This document shows, piece after piece, positions 37,193-44,702 of a stretch of DNA of 64,000 nt. The notes under the pieces were generated by a model that did not search any database, was not told the origin of the DNA, and saw only the letters and a list, made by a program, of their open reading frames with translations. The DNA is taken from assembly GCF_002201535.1 (NCBI RefSeq), contig NZ_NIWW01000007.1, positions 124,001-188,000 on the forward strand, given 5' to 3'. This DNA is from Lacimicrobium sp. SS2-24. Lineage in GTDB: Bacteria; Pseudomonadota; Gammaproteobacteria; Enterobacterales; Alteromonadaceae. Each line of letters opens with the position of its first letter. Position 1 is the first letter of the stretch. The position numbers and the translations under genes were made by a program.

Positions 37193-38132
37193 CCTCCATC
37201 ACCGGTTGGCGATATTGATCGGCCTCCATCAAAAGTTCATGCCTGGCTCCGGCAATGGGAATGAGCCGGCAGTTAGGCATAATGGCACACAGATGATCCT
37301 GAGCCGCGTTATTGATGATTTGATCGCCTCCGGCCTGTAATATCAGAATCTCTGTTTCTATTGTCGGGGCTTGCGAGAGTAGCTTTTCCAGTGCACTGAT
37401 CGCAGCTTTAAGCCAGTTAAATGTTACTCCGCCAAGCTTGAGTTGAGGATGCATCTCGTATTCCTGACGGAATAAACGGTAGCGCAATTTGCTGTGGGTC
37501 AGAGGATTAATGGCAAAGGGGATGGGAAGATAATCGGTTTGCCCGGGGAAATACCAGGGTCGGCTTGCGACACAGGCGTTCAGTGCCAGCCCGACTTTAA
37601 GCAGGACTTTCACTGTCCATGTGGGCAGTGGCATGCGAATACCGTACATTGGCGCAGTGAATACCGCACGGCAGAAATCCTGCGGATAACGGCAAAGATA
37701 CAGCGTGCCGATGGCGCCCCCCATAGAATGCCCCAGTAACATGGGTTGATGACGGCTGTTTGGCATGACCACACGCTCATAGAAGACTTTCAGATCTTGT
37801 ACATAATCATCAAAATCTTCCACATAACCCTGTTGTTGGTTTTGCGTCATACGGGCAGAGAGCCCCTGACCACGGTGATCGAGAATAAACACGGCGTAAT
37901 GGTTCTGGTATAGCTCAAAGACCAACTCCTTGTATTTAAGGTAGCCCTCAATGCGTCCACTGCTGATGACCACCGTCCCTATGGCATTTTCCTGGGGGAC
38001 AAACGCATAGGCAATGTCGGTGTTGTCAGTACTTTTAAAGCGACCGGTTTGCACCTGATTGTGCCAGAACCCTTTTATCTGGGTATCGTAATCTTGCTCC
38101 AGTTCCGTTTCACGCATCACGAAGGATTGCAT
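37137..38132 (-). CDS. pldB: Lysophospholipase L2-like alpha/beta hydrolase
   Basis: The 331-aa product is a monoacylglycerol-lipase/PldB-type hydrolase. Visible are the HRGQGLS oxyanion-side motif, the nucleophile elbow LLGHSMGGAIG near residue 135, an acidic residue near ILILQAGGDQIINN, and a late histidine in GARHELLMEAD. This completes a Ser-Asp-His triad. It probably degrades lysophospholipids at the inner membrane. Its ATG overlaps the mgsA stop by one base, so the pair is coupled; its 3' end overlaps fieF antisense. Confidence 0.9.
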   Translation of the reverse strand: MQSFVMRETELEQDYDTQIKGFWHNQVQTGRFKSTDNTDIAYAFVPQENAIGTVVISSGRIEGYLKYKELVFELYQNHYAVFILDHRGQGLSARMTQNQQQGYVEDFDDYVQDLKVFYERVVMPNSRHQPMLLGHSMGGAIGTLYLCRYPQDFCRAVFTAPMYGIRMPLPTWTVKVLLKVGLALNACVASRPWYFPGQTDYLPIPFAINPLTHSKLRYRLFRQEYEMHPQLKLGGVTFNWLKAAISALEKLLSQAPTIETEILILQAGGDQIINNAAQDHLCAIMPNCRLIPIAGARHELLMEADQYRQPVMEAILNFLAQAAPQTQGPDG

Positions 38133-38539
38133 CAGTAGCTTGGCACCTTGCGTTGATAAGCAGGATCCTCAAAGCGTGGGGAGCTGATAATGAGATCGGC
38201 TGAACTTTCGTTGCAGGCTACTGGTACATTCCATACAGAACAAAGACGTAACAGGGCTTTGACGTCGGGATCGTGCGGCGCCGGGTTGAGGGGGTCCCAG
38301 AAAAAGAACAGGGCATCGAGTTTTCCTTCTGCGATGAGCGCACCGATTTGCTGATCGCCGCCTAACGGACCACTCTGGTAGCGAAAAACTGGCAAATCCA
38401 AAGCCTCGGTCAGCAAACCCCCGGTGGTGCCAGTGGCCACCAGTTTGTGTTTGGCCAGCTGCGCTTTGTGGGACTTCGACCAGCGAATCAGATCGGGCTT
38501 TTTATGATCATGGGCGACCAGCGCCAGAGTTTTTTGCAT
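38132..38539 (-). CDS. mgsA: Methylglyoxal synthase
   Basis: MgsA converts dihydroxyacetone phosphate to methylglyoxal and phosphate, a bypass of glycolysis under phosphate limitation. The 135-aa enzyme has the family opening [10 protein letters not shown], the phosphate-binding [20 protein letters not shown], the catalytic Asp in [21 protein letters not shown], and the CNESSADLI segment. It is slightly shorter than the E. coli enzyme (152 aa), mainly at the N-terminus. Translationally coupled to pldB. Confidence 0.96.
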   Translation of the reverse strand: MQKTLALVAHDHKKPDLIRWSKSHKAQLAKHKLVATGTTGGLLTEALDLPVFRYQSGPLGGDQQIGALIAEGKLDALFFFWDPLNPAPHDPDVKALLRLCSVWNVPVACNESSADLIISSPRFEDPAYQRKVPSY

Positions 38540-38551
38540 GTTGTTTCCTGA

Positions 38552-39229
38552 TTAATGGGGAGCTGGTGTCATGGCAAACGGACTCAGCATCATGGCTTGA
38601 TCCAGGCTATCCAGAACCTGATCTGCAATCGCAAAATCGGGTCCTTTTGGCATGCCTGATTCCGGCACAGCAATGGTATAAATACCGGCCTTTTTGGCCG
38701 CCTGTACACCGCGAACGGAGTCTTCAAAGGCGATACACTGTGATGCTTTCAGCCCCAGCTTCGCGATGGTGGTCAAATACACGGCCGGATCCGGTTTACC
38801 CGCCATTTCATGCTCTGCTGAGTGGTAAAAATCGAAATACGGAGACAACGCCAGGCGTTCCATGGTGGCCTCAATAAGGCGGTCAGCGGAGCCGGACGCG
38901 ATGGCCAGGCTCAGATCCAGCTCCTGACACCGTTGCAGCAGCGGGTAGACACCAGGCAAAGGCTCACCCTCTTCGCGGATCAGCTTCACCATGGTGTCCT
39001 CGAGTTGCTGGGCCACAATAGGCACATCATCCCGTCTCACATCAAATTCTTCATACCAGTAGCGCACCACCTCTTCGGTGCTCAGGCCGGTGGTTTGCAG
39101 ACACATCTGCTCGTTTAAGGTAATGCCTGCTGATGCAAAAACCTGCTGCTCTGCCATACGCCACAAGGGCTCAGAGTCAATCAGCAGACCATCCATATCA
39201 AAAATTACGGCTTTGGGTTGTAACTTCAA
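38552..39229 (-). CDS. hxpB: HxpB/YniC-like HAD sugar-phosphate phosphatase
   Basis: A 225-aa HAD-superfamily phosphatase (subfamily IA). Motif I is IFDMDGLLIDSEPLW with the nucleophile Asp, motif II is in LAIASGSADRL, motif III is the Lys of AGKPDP, and motif IV is FEDSVRGVQAAKKAGI. E. coli HxpB dephosphorylates 2-deoxyglucose-6-phosphate and other hexitol phosphates; substrate range here is inferred. It lies 12 bp upstream of mgsA and may share its transcript. Confidence 0.9.
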   Translation of the reverse strand: MKLQPKAVIFDMDGLLIDSEPLWRMAEQQVFASAGITLNEQMCLQTTGLSTEEVVRYWYEEFDVRRDDVPIVAQQLEDTMVKLIREEGEPLPGVYPLLQRCQELDLSLAIASGSADRLIEATMERLALSPYFDFYHSAEHEMAGKPDPAVYLTTIAKLGLKASQCIAFEDSVRGVQAAKKAGIYTIAVPESGMPKGPDFAIADQVLDSLDQAMMLSPFAMTPAPH

Positions 39230-39274
39230 GTGAACGTCCTTAGTGCTGTCTCTCCACCATGCTTATGTGTCGAG

Positions 39275-40435
39275 TCATGTTGCGGGTCTGATACAGACCT
39301 GATTAATCATATTCTGAAGCAGCCTGACAGTAGGTTCCACATAATCCAGTGAAATATACTCATCCGGTTGATGCGCTTGTTCTATGCTACCCGGACCCAA
39401 GACCAGCGTATCGCAACCCAGCTCACTGATAAATGGTGCTTCGGTACAATAATTAGCGCTATCTGGCTTGAATCCGGTAAAGGCTTCGGCGAGATCAAGC
39501 AGGGCTGTTTGCTGGCGACTGCCAAACGCCGGAACCGTCTCATACATCGCTTCTCGGGTTATTCTGCCCGGATATCGTTGCTGCAAGGGGGCCAGTACCT
39601 CATCAATTCTGGCGATGGCTTCCTGATCGGACAATCCCGGCACTGCACGCAGGTCGAAATTGAGGTGACAATGCCCACAGATACGGTTTTCGCCGTCGCC
39701 CCCATGTATGTGGCCCAGATTCATGGTGGTTTTGGGCACAGAAAACGCCGCATCCTGGTACTGATTTGCCAGTGCCTGCTTCAGCTTTAGCAGTTCTGCA
39801 ATGGCCTCGACCATAATTTCGATGGCATTGACGCCTTTGTCGGGATCACTGGAGTGGCCGGCTTTACCGGTTACCGATAACGTATGCGCCATATGCCCTT
39901 TATGCTTATAAATGGGGCGCAGCTGAGTCGGCTCACCGATGATGGCCATCTTAGGGTGAATGAGCTGTTGTTGCGCGAAAAAGCGCGCGCCAGCCATAGA
40001 GGTTTCTTCATCAGCGGTGGCGAGTATGTACAGAGGGTGTTGCAACTTATCCAGCGGCACACTGCCCAGAGCTTCCAGAATAAAGGCGAAAAAGCCTTTC
40101 ATATCACAGGTGCCGAGACCATAAAGCCGGTTGTCTCGCTCTGTGAGCGTGAACGGATCGCTTTGCCAGCGACCTTCGTCGAAAGGTACGGTATCAGAAT
40201 GGCCGGCCAGCAGCAGGCCGCCGGTTCCCCCTCCGAGACGGGCAAGCAGATTAAATTTATTCCTCGTCCCGGGCACAGATTGAATAGTTATGTTGAATCC
40301 AATGTCACTGAGCCAGTTCCCGAGCAGCTCAATAATCTGGCGGTTACTTTGATCCATGGCGGGTTCAAAGGCACTGATACTGGGCGCTGCGATAATTCTG
40401 CGGTAGGCTTCCAGAAATGAAGGTGTTTTATGCAT
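39275..40435 (-). CDS. argE: Acetylornithine deacetylase
   Basis: ArgE removes the acetyl group from N-acetylornithine in arginine synthesis. The 386-aa M20-family metalloenzyme has metal ligands in LLAGHSDTVPFDEGRW and GLGTCDMKGFFAF, the general-base Glu in ATADEETSMAGARFF, and the GHSSDPDKGVNAIE dimer-domain histidine. It is divergent from argCBFGH and shares the 299-bp control region carrying a paired ArgR operator, so it is probably co-repressed. Confidence 0.96.
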   Translation of the reverse strand: MHKTPSFLEAYRRIIAAPSISAFEPAMDQSNRQIIELLGNWLSDIGFNITIQSVPGTRNKFNLLARLGGGTGGLLLAGHSDTVPFDEGRWQSDPFTLTERDNRLYGLGTCDMKGFFAFILEALGSVPLDKLQHPLYILATADEETSMAGARFFAQQQLIHPKMAIIGEPTQLRPIYKHKGHMAHTLSVTGKAGHSSDPDKGVNAIEIMVEAIAELLKLKQALANQYQDAAFSVPKTTMNLGHIHGGDGENRICGHCHLNFDLRAVPGLSDQEAIARIDEVLAPLQQRYPGRITREAMYETVPAFGSRQQTALLDLAEAFTGFKPDSANYCTEAPFISELGCDTLVLGPGSIEQAHQPDEYISLDYVEPTVRLLQNMINQVCIRPAT

Positions 40436-40505
40436 TGGATTTCAACTTATGTCGCTGAGTTTGATACAGGCGCATCATAGCCCAGATCCTCTTTGGGGAA
40501 AAAAT

Positions 40506-40544
40506 AAAATATATTTATGCATTAATATTGCATAAATATATACC
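40506..40544. promoter_or_regulatory. Paired ARG boxes (ArgR operator) between argE and argC
   Basis: Two imperfect 18-bp ARG boxes occupy 40506-40523 and 40527-40544, separated by 3 bp, the standard spacing for one ArgR hexamer. The cores are AATATATTTATGCA and TGCATAAATATATA, mirror images of each other around TTAATAT. The position overlaps the expected promoters of both divergent transcripts. Confidence 0.8.
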
Positions 40545-40555
40545 TCTGTTAGGAT
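40528..40555 (+). promoter_or_regulatory. Candidate argC operon promoter
   Basis: TTGCAT (40528-40533) and TAGGAT (40550-40555) are spaced by 16 bases; the -35 lies inside the second ARG box. Transcription would begin near 40562, just before the leader ORF. Confidence 0.45.
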
Positions 40556-40592
40556 GTCAATCAACAGATGTTGAGGTGATTTCATCCAGGTA

Positions 40593-40649
40593 ATGCAACA
40601 ACAGTGTATAGCTAACTTCTGCTTCTCCCAACTCAGGCGACGATACTAG
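40593..40649 (+). CDS. Predicted arginine-operon leader peptide MQQQCIANFCFSQLRRRY
   Basis: An 18-codon ORF, ATG at 40593 and TAG at 40647, lies between the proposed argC promoter and a terminator in front of argC. Codons 15-17 are AGG CGA CGA, three consecutive arginine codons, all of types that are rare in enterobacteria, two codons before the stop. A GAGGTGA sequence (40573-40579) matches the ribosome site consensus well but is 13 bases from the ATG, longer than ideal. In amino-acid attenuators of the trp/his type, such a run makes ribosome position report the supply of the charged tRNA. It is most likely a regulatory peptide with no function as a protein. Confidence 0.7.
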   Translation: MQQQCIANFCFSQLRRRY

Positions 40650-40678
40650 CCTGATTCTGCTAGCAGCCTTTGGCGGCT
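40635..40678 (+). promoter_or_regulatory. Alternative leader hairpins (pause and antiterminator) of the arg attenuator
   Basis: Segment 1 (AGGC 40635-40638 plus CTAGC 40646-40650, covering the Arg codons and stop) can pair with segment 2 (GCTAG 40659-40663 plus GCCT 40666-40669). Segment 2 (AGCAGCC 40662-40668) can instead pair with segment 3 (GGCGGCT 40672-40678) across a TTT loop, with one A-G mismatch. Segment 3 is also the left arm of the terminator, so the two structures exclude each other. Confidence 0.65.
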
Positions 40679-40705
40679 CCGCTCAGGAGCCGCATTTTTA
40701 TTTTT
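40673..40705 (+). terminator. Intrinsic terminator in the argC leader (attenuator)
   Basis: GCGGCTCC (40673-40680) pairs perfectly with GGAGCCGC (40686-40693) over a 5-base loop and is followed by ATTTTTATTTTT. It lies 30 bp before the argC start codon, after the leader ORF. No gene ends here in the plus direction, so its role must be premature termination of the arg transcript. Confidence 0.88.
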
Positions 40706-40734
40706 CCTGAAATTAAACTACGAATACCAAGCTT

Positions 40735-41769
40735 ATGATTAAAACCGCAGTAATAGGTGCCAGTGGCTATACCGGTGCCGAGTTAGCCAGATTACTTGCT
40801 ACGCACTCAGCGTTTTCGCTTTGTGATGTGTTTGTCTCAGCCCAGAGTGAGGACGCCGGAAAACCACTTTGTGATTTGTATGGCAAACTGCAGGGGCTGG
40901 TGGAACTGAAACTCCGGCCGCTGGATGAGACGGCACTGACAAGCCTGGCGGATGAATATGACGCCATTTTTCTGGCTACGCCTCATCGTGCCAGCCACGA
41001 TTGGATGAACGCGCTGACTCAGGGGCGGGCTGTTATCTTTGATCTTTCCGGCGCATTCCGTATCAAGAGCCCGCAAATATTTGAGCAGTACTATGGTTTT
41101 GCACATCAGCAAAACAGGTTACTGGAGCAGGCAGTTTACGGTTTGGCTGACTGGCATCAGCAAGCTATTGCTTCGGCTTCGCTGATTGCAGTTCCCGGGT
41201 GTTACCCAACTGCGTCACTCACAGCGCTTAAACCCTTGCAATTGGCCGGCCTGTTGAATGAAGAACAATGGCCTGTGATTAACGCGGTTTCCGGCGTGAG
41301 TGGCGCTGGACGCAAAGCGTCACTGAGCAGCAGTTTCTGTGAGGTCAGTCTGCAACCCTATGGTGTATTGGGGCACAGGCATCAACCAGAAATCAGTCAG
41401 GAACTGCAAAGGCCCGTGCTCTTTACCCCACATCTTGGCAACTTTAAGCGCGGCATTCTGGCTACGGTGACCGTAAAAGTGCCGTCGGGGACCCGGAGTG
41501 ACGCCGTGGAGCGGACCTATGAAAAAGCTTACGGCCAAAATCCGCTGGTCAGGCTGAAAAATCGCTGGCCGAAAATCGATGATGTGGCAGGAACCTGTTT
41601 TTGCGATCTGTTCTGGCAACTCGATCCCGATAGCGGTCATCTGGTGGTGGTCAGTGCTATCGACAACCTGCTTAAAGGAGCGGCAGCACAGGCTATCCAA
41701 TGTGCCAATTTGCGGTTTGGCCTGGCATCACATCTGGGACTAATGGAGGAGGCAGTATGCAAGCCTTAG
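40735..41769 (+). CDS. argC: N-acetyl-gamma-glutamyl-phosphate reductase
   Basis: ArgC reduces N-acetylglutamyl phosphate to the semialdehyde with NADPH. The 344-aa protein has the Rossmann start VIGASGYTGAELARLLATH, the catalytic cysteine in VPGCYPTASL near residue 155, and the histidine-bearing GHRHQPEI. First gene of argCBFGH. Its start lies just after a leader terminator. The 3' end overlaps argB by 13 bp, which suggests coupling. Confidence 0.97.
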   Translation: MIKTAVIGASGYTGAELARLLATHSAFSLCDVFVSAQSEDAGKPLCDLYGKLQGLVELKLRPLDETALTSLADEYDAIFLATPHRASHDWMNALTQGRAVIFDLSGAFRIKSPQIFEQYYGFAHQQNRLLEQAVYGLADWHQQAIASASLIAVPGCYPTASLTALKPLQLAGLLNEEQWPVINAVSGVSGAGRKASLSSSFCEVSLQPYGVLGHRHQPEISQELQRPVLFTPHLGNFKRGILATVTVKVPSGTRSDAVERTYEKAYGQNPLVRLKNRWPKIDDVAGTCFCDLFWQLDPDSGHLVVVSAIDNLLKGAAAQAIQCANLRFGLASHLGLMEEAVCKP

Positions 41770-42551
41770 TAATTAAAGTGGGGGGCGCCTTTATTGGCGA
41801 CAAAGACGCTGCAAGGGGACTGTTTCAGGTTGTGCGTGAGTTGCAGCATACCCGGGCGGTAGTTCTGGTGCATGGTGGTGGTCCTATCGTCGAGCAGTGG
41901 ATGCAGGCGCTAAATCTCAAGTCCACCAAAATAGATGGGTTACGTGTTACCACCGATGTCCATATGCCCTATGTGGTAGGCGCACTGGCGGGTACGGCGA
42001 ATACGCAACTGGTTTCTCAGGCCAGGGTATGCGGACTGCAACCGGTTGGCCTGTCGTTGGCGGATGCGCATTTGGTGCACTGTACACAGATGCAGGCCAA
42101 GTATGGTGCCGTTGGTGAGGTGACTCCCGATGATGGCAGATTACTGAAGGTATTATTGAGAGAGGGCTATTTGCCGCTGATCAGTTCTATTGGCTGTAGT
42201 GACGGTGGCCAGCTGCTGAATGTGAATGCCGATCAGGCCGCTACGGCGGTGGCACAACTGCTTAACGCTGAACTGGTGATGCTCTCAGATGTAGCCGGCG
42301 TGCTCAATCAGCAGCACAGTCTGTTGAGTCAGCTTGATTCACAGCAAATCGATGCGCTGGTGGATCAAAAAGTCATTCGTGATGGCATGCTGGTCAAGGT
42401 CCGGGCGGCGCTCAATGCAGCCGTCAGTATCGGTATGCCGGTTACCATTGCCAGTTGGAAGCAACCGCAAAATCTGTTGCAGCTGCTTTCTGGCGGCAGC
42501 GCAGGTACACGTATTTGCCCCCCGGAAACGTCGACTCAGGAGCAGCCATGA
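41757..42551 (+). CDS. argB: Acetylglutamate kinase
   Basis: ArgB phosphorylates N-acetylglutamate, the usual second step of arginine synthesis. The 264-aa amino-acid kinase starts MQALVIKVGGAFIGD, has the glycine motif VHGGGPIVEQWM, the substrate-binding VVGALAGTANTQL and the ATP-site ELVMLSDVAGVLN. It lacks the N-terminal helix of arginine-sensitive ArgB forms, so feedback inhibition is more likely on the ArgA activity. GGAGGA precedes the ATG at 41757; it overlaps argC by 13 bp and argF by 4 bp (ATGA). Confidence 0.96.
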   Translation: MQALVIKVGGAFIGDKDAARGLFQVVRELQHTRAVVLVHGGGPIVEQWMQALNLKSTKIDGLRVTTDVHMPYVVGALAGTANTQLVSQARVCGLQPVGLSLADAHLVHCTQMQAKYGAVGEVTPDDGRLLKVLLREGYLPLISSIGCSDGGQLLNVNADQAATAVAQLLNAELVMLSDVAGVLNQQHSLLSQLDSQQIDALVDQKVIRDGMLVKVRAALNAAVSIGMPVTIASWKQPQNLLQLLSGGSAGTRICPPETSTQEQP

Positions 42552-43456
42552 AACACGATCTATTGACCTTTTCCGATTGGTCACAGCAAGACCTGAGTGC
42601 GTTGCTGGAGCTGGCGCTGAAGGTGAAAAATACGCCTGCCGATTACGAACAGGCCTTGCGGGGCAAAAGTCTGGTGGCGTTATTTGAGAAGCCCTCCTTA
42701 CGTACCCGTGTGAGTTTTGATATTGGCATTCACAAACTGGGTGGGCATATGGTGTATCTGGATAGCCAGTCGGGCAACTTATCGGGTCGTGAAGATGTGT
42801 TGGATATGGGGGCTAACCTGGCTTGCTGGGCGGATGCAATTATTGCCCGGGTATATTCACACCAGACACTATCAGCACTGGCCCGTGCCGCAAAGGTGCC
42901 AGTGATCAATGCGCTGTGCGACCTCTATCACCCCTGCCAGGCCCTGGCCGATTACCTCAGTTTGACCGAACGATTTGGCGATCTGACCGGCTTACCTCTG
43001 TGTTACGTGGGCGATGGCAATAATGTGAGTCACTCATTAATGCTGGTGGGTGCCATCCTCGGCGCAGATGTCCGTGTTGTCACGCCGCCAGGTTATGAAC
43101 CCGATGAGGCGATGGTTACAAAGGCTCGTCAACTGGCAGCTGAGAATGGCGGTACGATTCTGGTCAGTAATGATCTGGAGGCCGCTGAAGGTTGCAAAGC
43201 GCTGTATACCGATACCTGGCTGTCGATGGGAGACGAGACCCCCCTGGAGCAGATAAAGACGCTGTTTATGCCTTATCAGCTGAATATGCCCTTGCTGCGT
43301 AAAAGCGGGGCCAGTGCGGTCATGCATTGTCAGCCGGCCCACAGAGATCTTGAAATTACCAGTGAATTAATTGATAGCGAATACTCACTTCTATTCTTGC
43401 AGGCAGAAAACAGAATGCATGCACAGAATGCCATATTAATCAGTCTGCTGAGCTAA
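42548..43456 (+). CDS. argF: Ornithine carbamoyltransferase
   Basis: ArgF joins carbamoyl phosphate and ornithine to citrulline. The 302-aa enzyme has the carbamoyl-phosphate loop KPSLRTRVSF near residue 47, LYHPCQALADYL near 130, DTWLSMGDE, and the ornithine-site cysteine in MHCQPAHRDLEIT. The last motif is usually HCLP; here the leucine is glutamine. The start at ATG 42548 overlaps the argB stop (ATGA). Between argB and argG in the operon. Confidence 0.94.
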   Translation: MKHDLLTFSDWSQQDLSALLELALKVKNTPADYEQALRGKSLVALFEKPSLRTRVSFDIGIHKLGGHMVYLDSQSGNLSGREDVLDMGANLACWADAIIARVYSHQTLSALARAAKVPVINALCDLYHPCQALADYLSLTERFGDLTGLPLCYVGDGNNVSHSLMLVGAILGADVRVVTPPGYEPDEAMVTKARQLAAENGGTILVSNDLEAAEGCKALYTDTWLSMGDETPLEQIKTLFMPYQLNMPLLRKSGASAVMHCQPAHRDLEITSELIDSEYSLLFLQAENRMHAQNAILISLLS

Positions 43457-43480
43457 GGGCCCGGCACACAAGGAGATAAC

Positions 43481-44698
43481 ATGACTGTATCAAACGTTAA
43501 TAAAGTCGTTCTGGCCTACTCTGGTGGACTGGACACATCGGCCATCATTCCGTGGCTGAAAGAAAACTATGACTGTGAGGTTGTGGCCTTTGCCGCCGAT
43601 GTTGGTCAGGGGGATGAGGAACTCGACGGGCTGGAGCAAAAAGCCTTAAGGTCGGGGGCCAGTGAGTGCCATATCGTTGATCTTAAAGAAGCCTTTGTCA
43701 GTGAATATATCTATCCAACGGTGATGACCGGTGCCGTTTATGAGGGACAGTATTTACTGGGCACCTCCATGGCCAGACCGATTATCGCTAAGGCTCAGGT
43801 GGAAATTGCCCGCAAAGTCGGTGCCGATGCTTTGTGTCATGGCTGCACGGGTAAAGGCAACGATCAGGTTCGCTTCGAAGGGGCGTTTTCGGCGCTGGCG
43901 CCTGACCTTAAAGTCATTGCTCCCTGGCGTGAATGGGACATGGTGTCCAGAGAAGATCTGCTTGCCTATCTGGCGGAGCGCCAGATACCTACCACAGCGT
44001 CGGCCACAAAAATATACAGTCGGGATGCCAATGCCTGGCATATCTCCCATGAAGGTGGTGAACTGGAAGACCCCTGGTGTGAACCTACCGAACAGGTCTG
44101 GACCATGACAGTTTCTGCAGAACAGGCGCCCGATAAGCCAGAGCGGATCCAGCTGGGATTTGAGCAAGGTCGCTTGATTACCGTAAATGGTGAGGCGCTG
44201 AGCCCTTATCAGGCGTTGGTTAAACTCAATCAGCTTGCTGCCGCCCATGGTGTCGGTCGTCTGGACATTGTTGAAAATCGTCTGGTAGGCATGAAGTCAC
44301 GTGGTTGTTACGAGACGCCGGGGGGCTACGTCATTATGGCGGCGTATAAAGCACTGGAGCATCTGGTATTGAGTAAAGACTCCCTTAAATTCAGAGAGCA
44401 GATCGCGCTGGAGTTTTCTCATCTGGTTTATGATGGGCGCTGGTTTACTCCACTGAAAGACGCCATTTTGGACGCAGCCCAGTCTTTTGCCCGCGATATT
44501 ACCGGTGAAGTTGTGGTGAAGTTGTATAAGGGACAAGCCACTGTCGTGCAGCGGCGCTCAGTGAATTCATTGTATTCTGAAGATTTTGCCACCTTTGGTG
44601 CCGATGACGTGTATGACCAGCGTCATGCTGAGGGATTCATTCGTCTTTACAGTCTGTCGAGCCGGATTAAAGCGCTCAAGTCACAACAAAAGGGGTAG
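43481..44698 (+). CDS. argG: Argininosuccinate synthase
   Basis: ArgG condenses citrulline and aspartate with ATP. The 405-aa protein begins with the PP-loop [18 protein letters not shown], contains [14 protein letters not shown] near residue 118, and carries the citrulline-binding [12 protein letters not shown] and [11 protein letters not shown] segments. A short 24-bp gap with an AGGAG ribosome site separates it from argF. Confidence 0.97.
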   Translation: MTVSNVNKVVLAYSGGLDTSAIIPWLKENYDCEVVAFAADVGQGDEELDGLEQKALRSGASECHIVDLKEAFVSEYIYPTVMTGAVYEGQYLLGTSMARPIIAKAQVEIARKVGADALCHGCTGKGNDQVRFEGAFSALAPDLKVIAPWREWDMVSREDLLAYLAERQIPTTASATKIYSRDANAWHISHEGGELEDPWCEPTEQVWTMTVSAEQAPDKPERIQLGFEQGRLITVNGEALSPYQALVKLNQLAAAHGVGRLDIVENRLVGMKSRGCYETPGGYVIMAAYKALEHLVLSKDSLKFREQIALEFSHLVYDGRWFTPLKDAILDAAQSFARDITGEVVVKLYKGQATVVQRRSVNSLYSEDFATFGADDVYDQRHAEGFIRLYSLSSRIKALKSQQKG

Positions 44699-44702
44699 GG
44701 CT

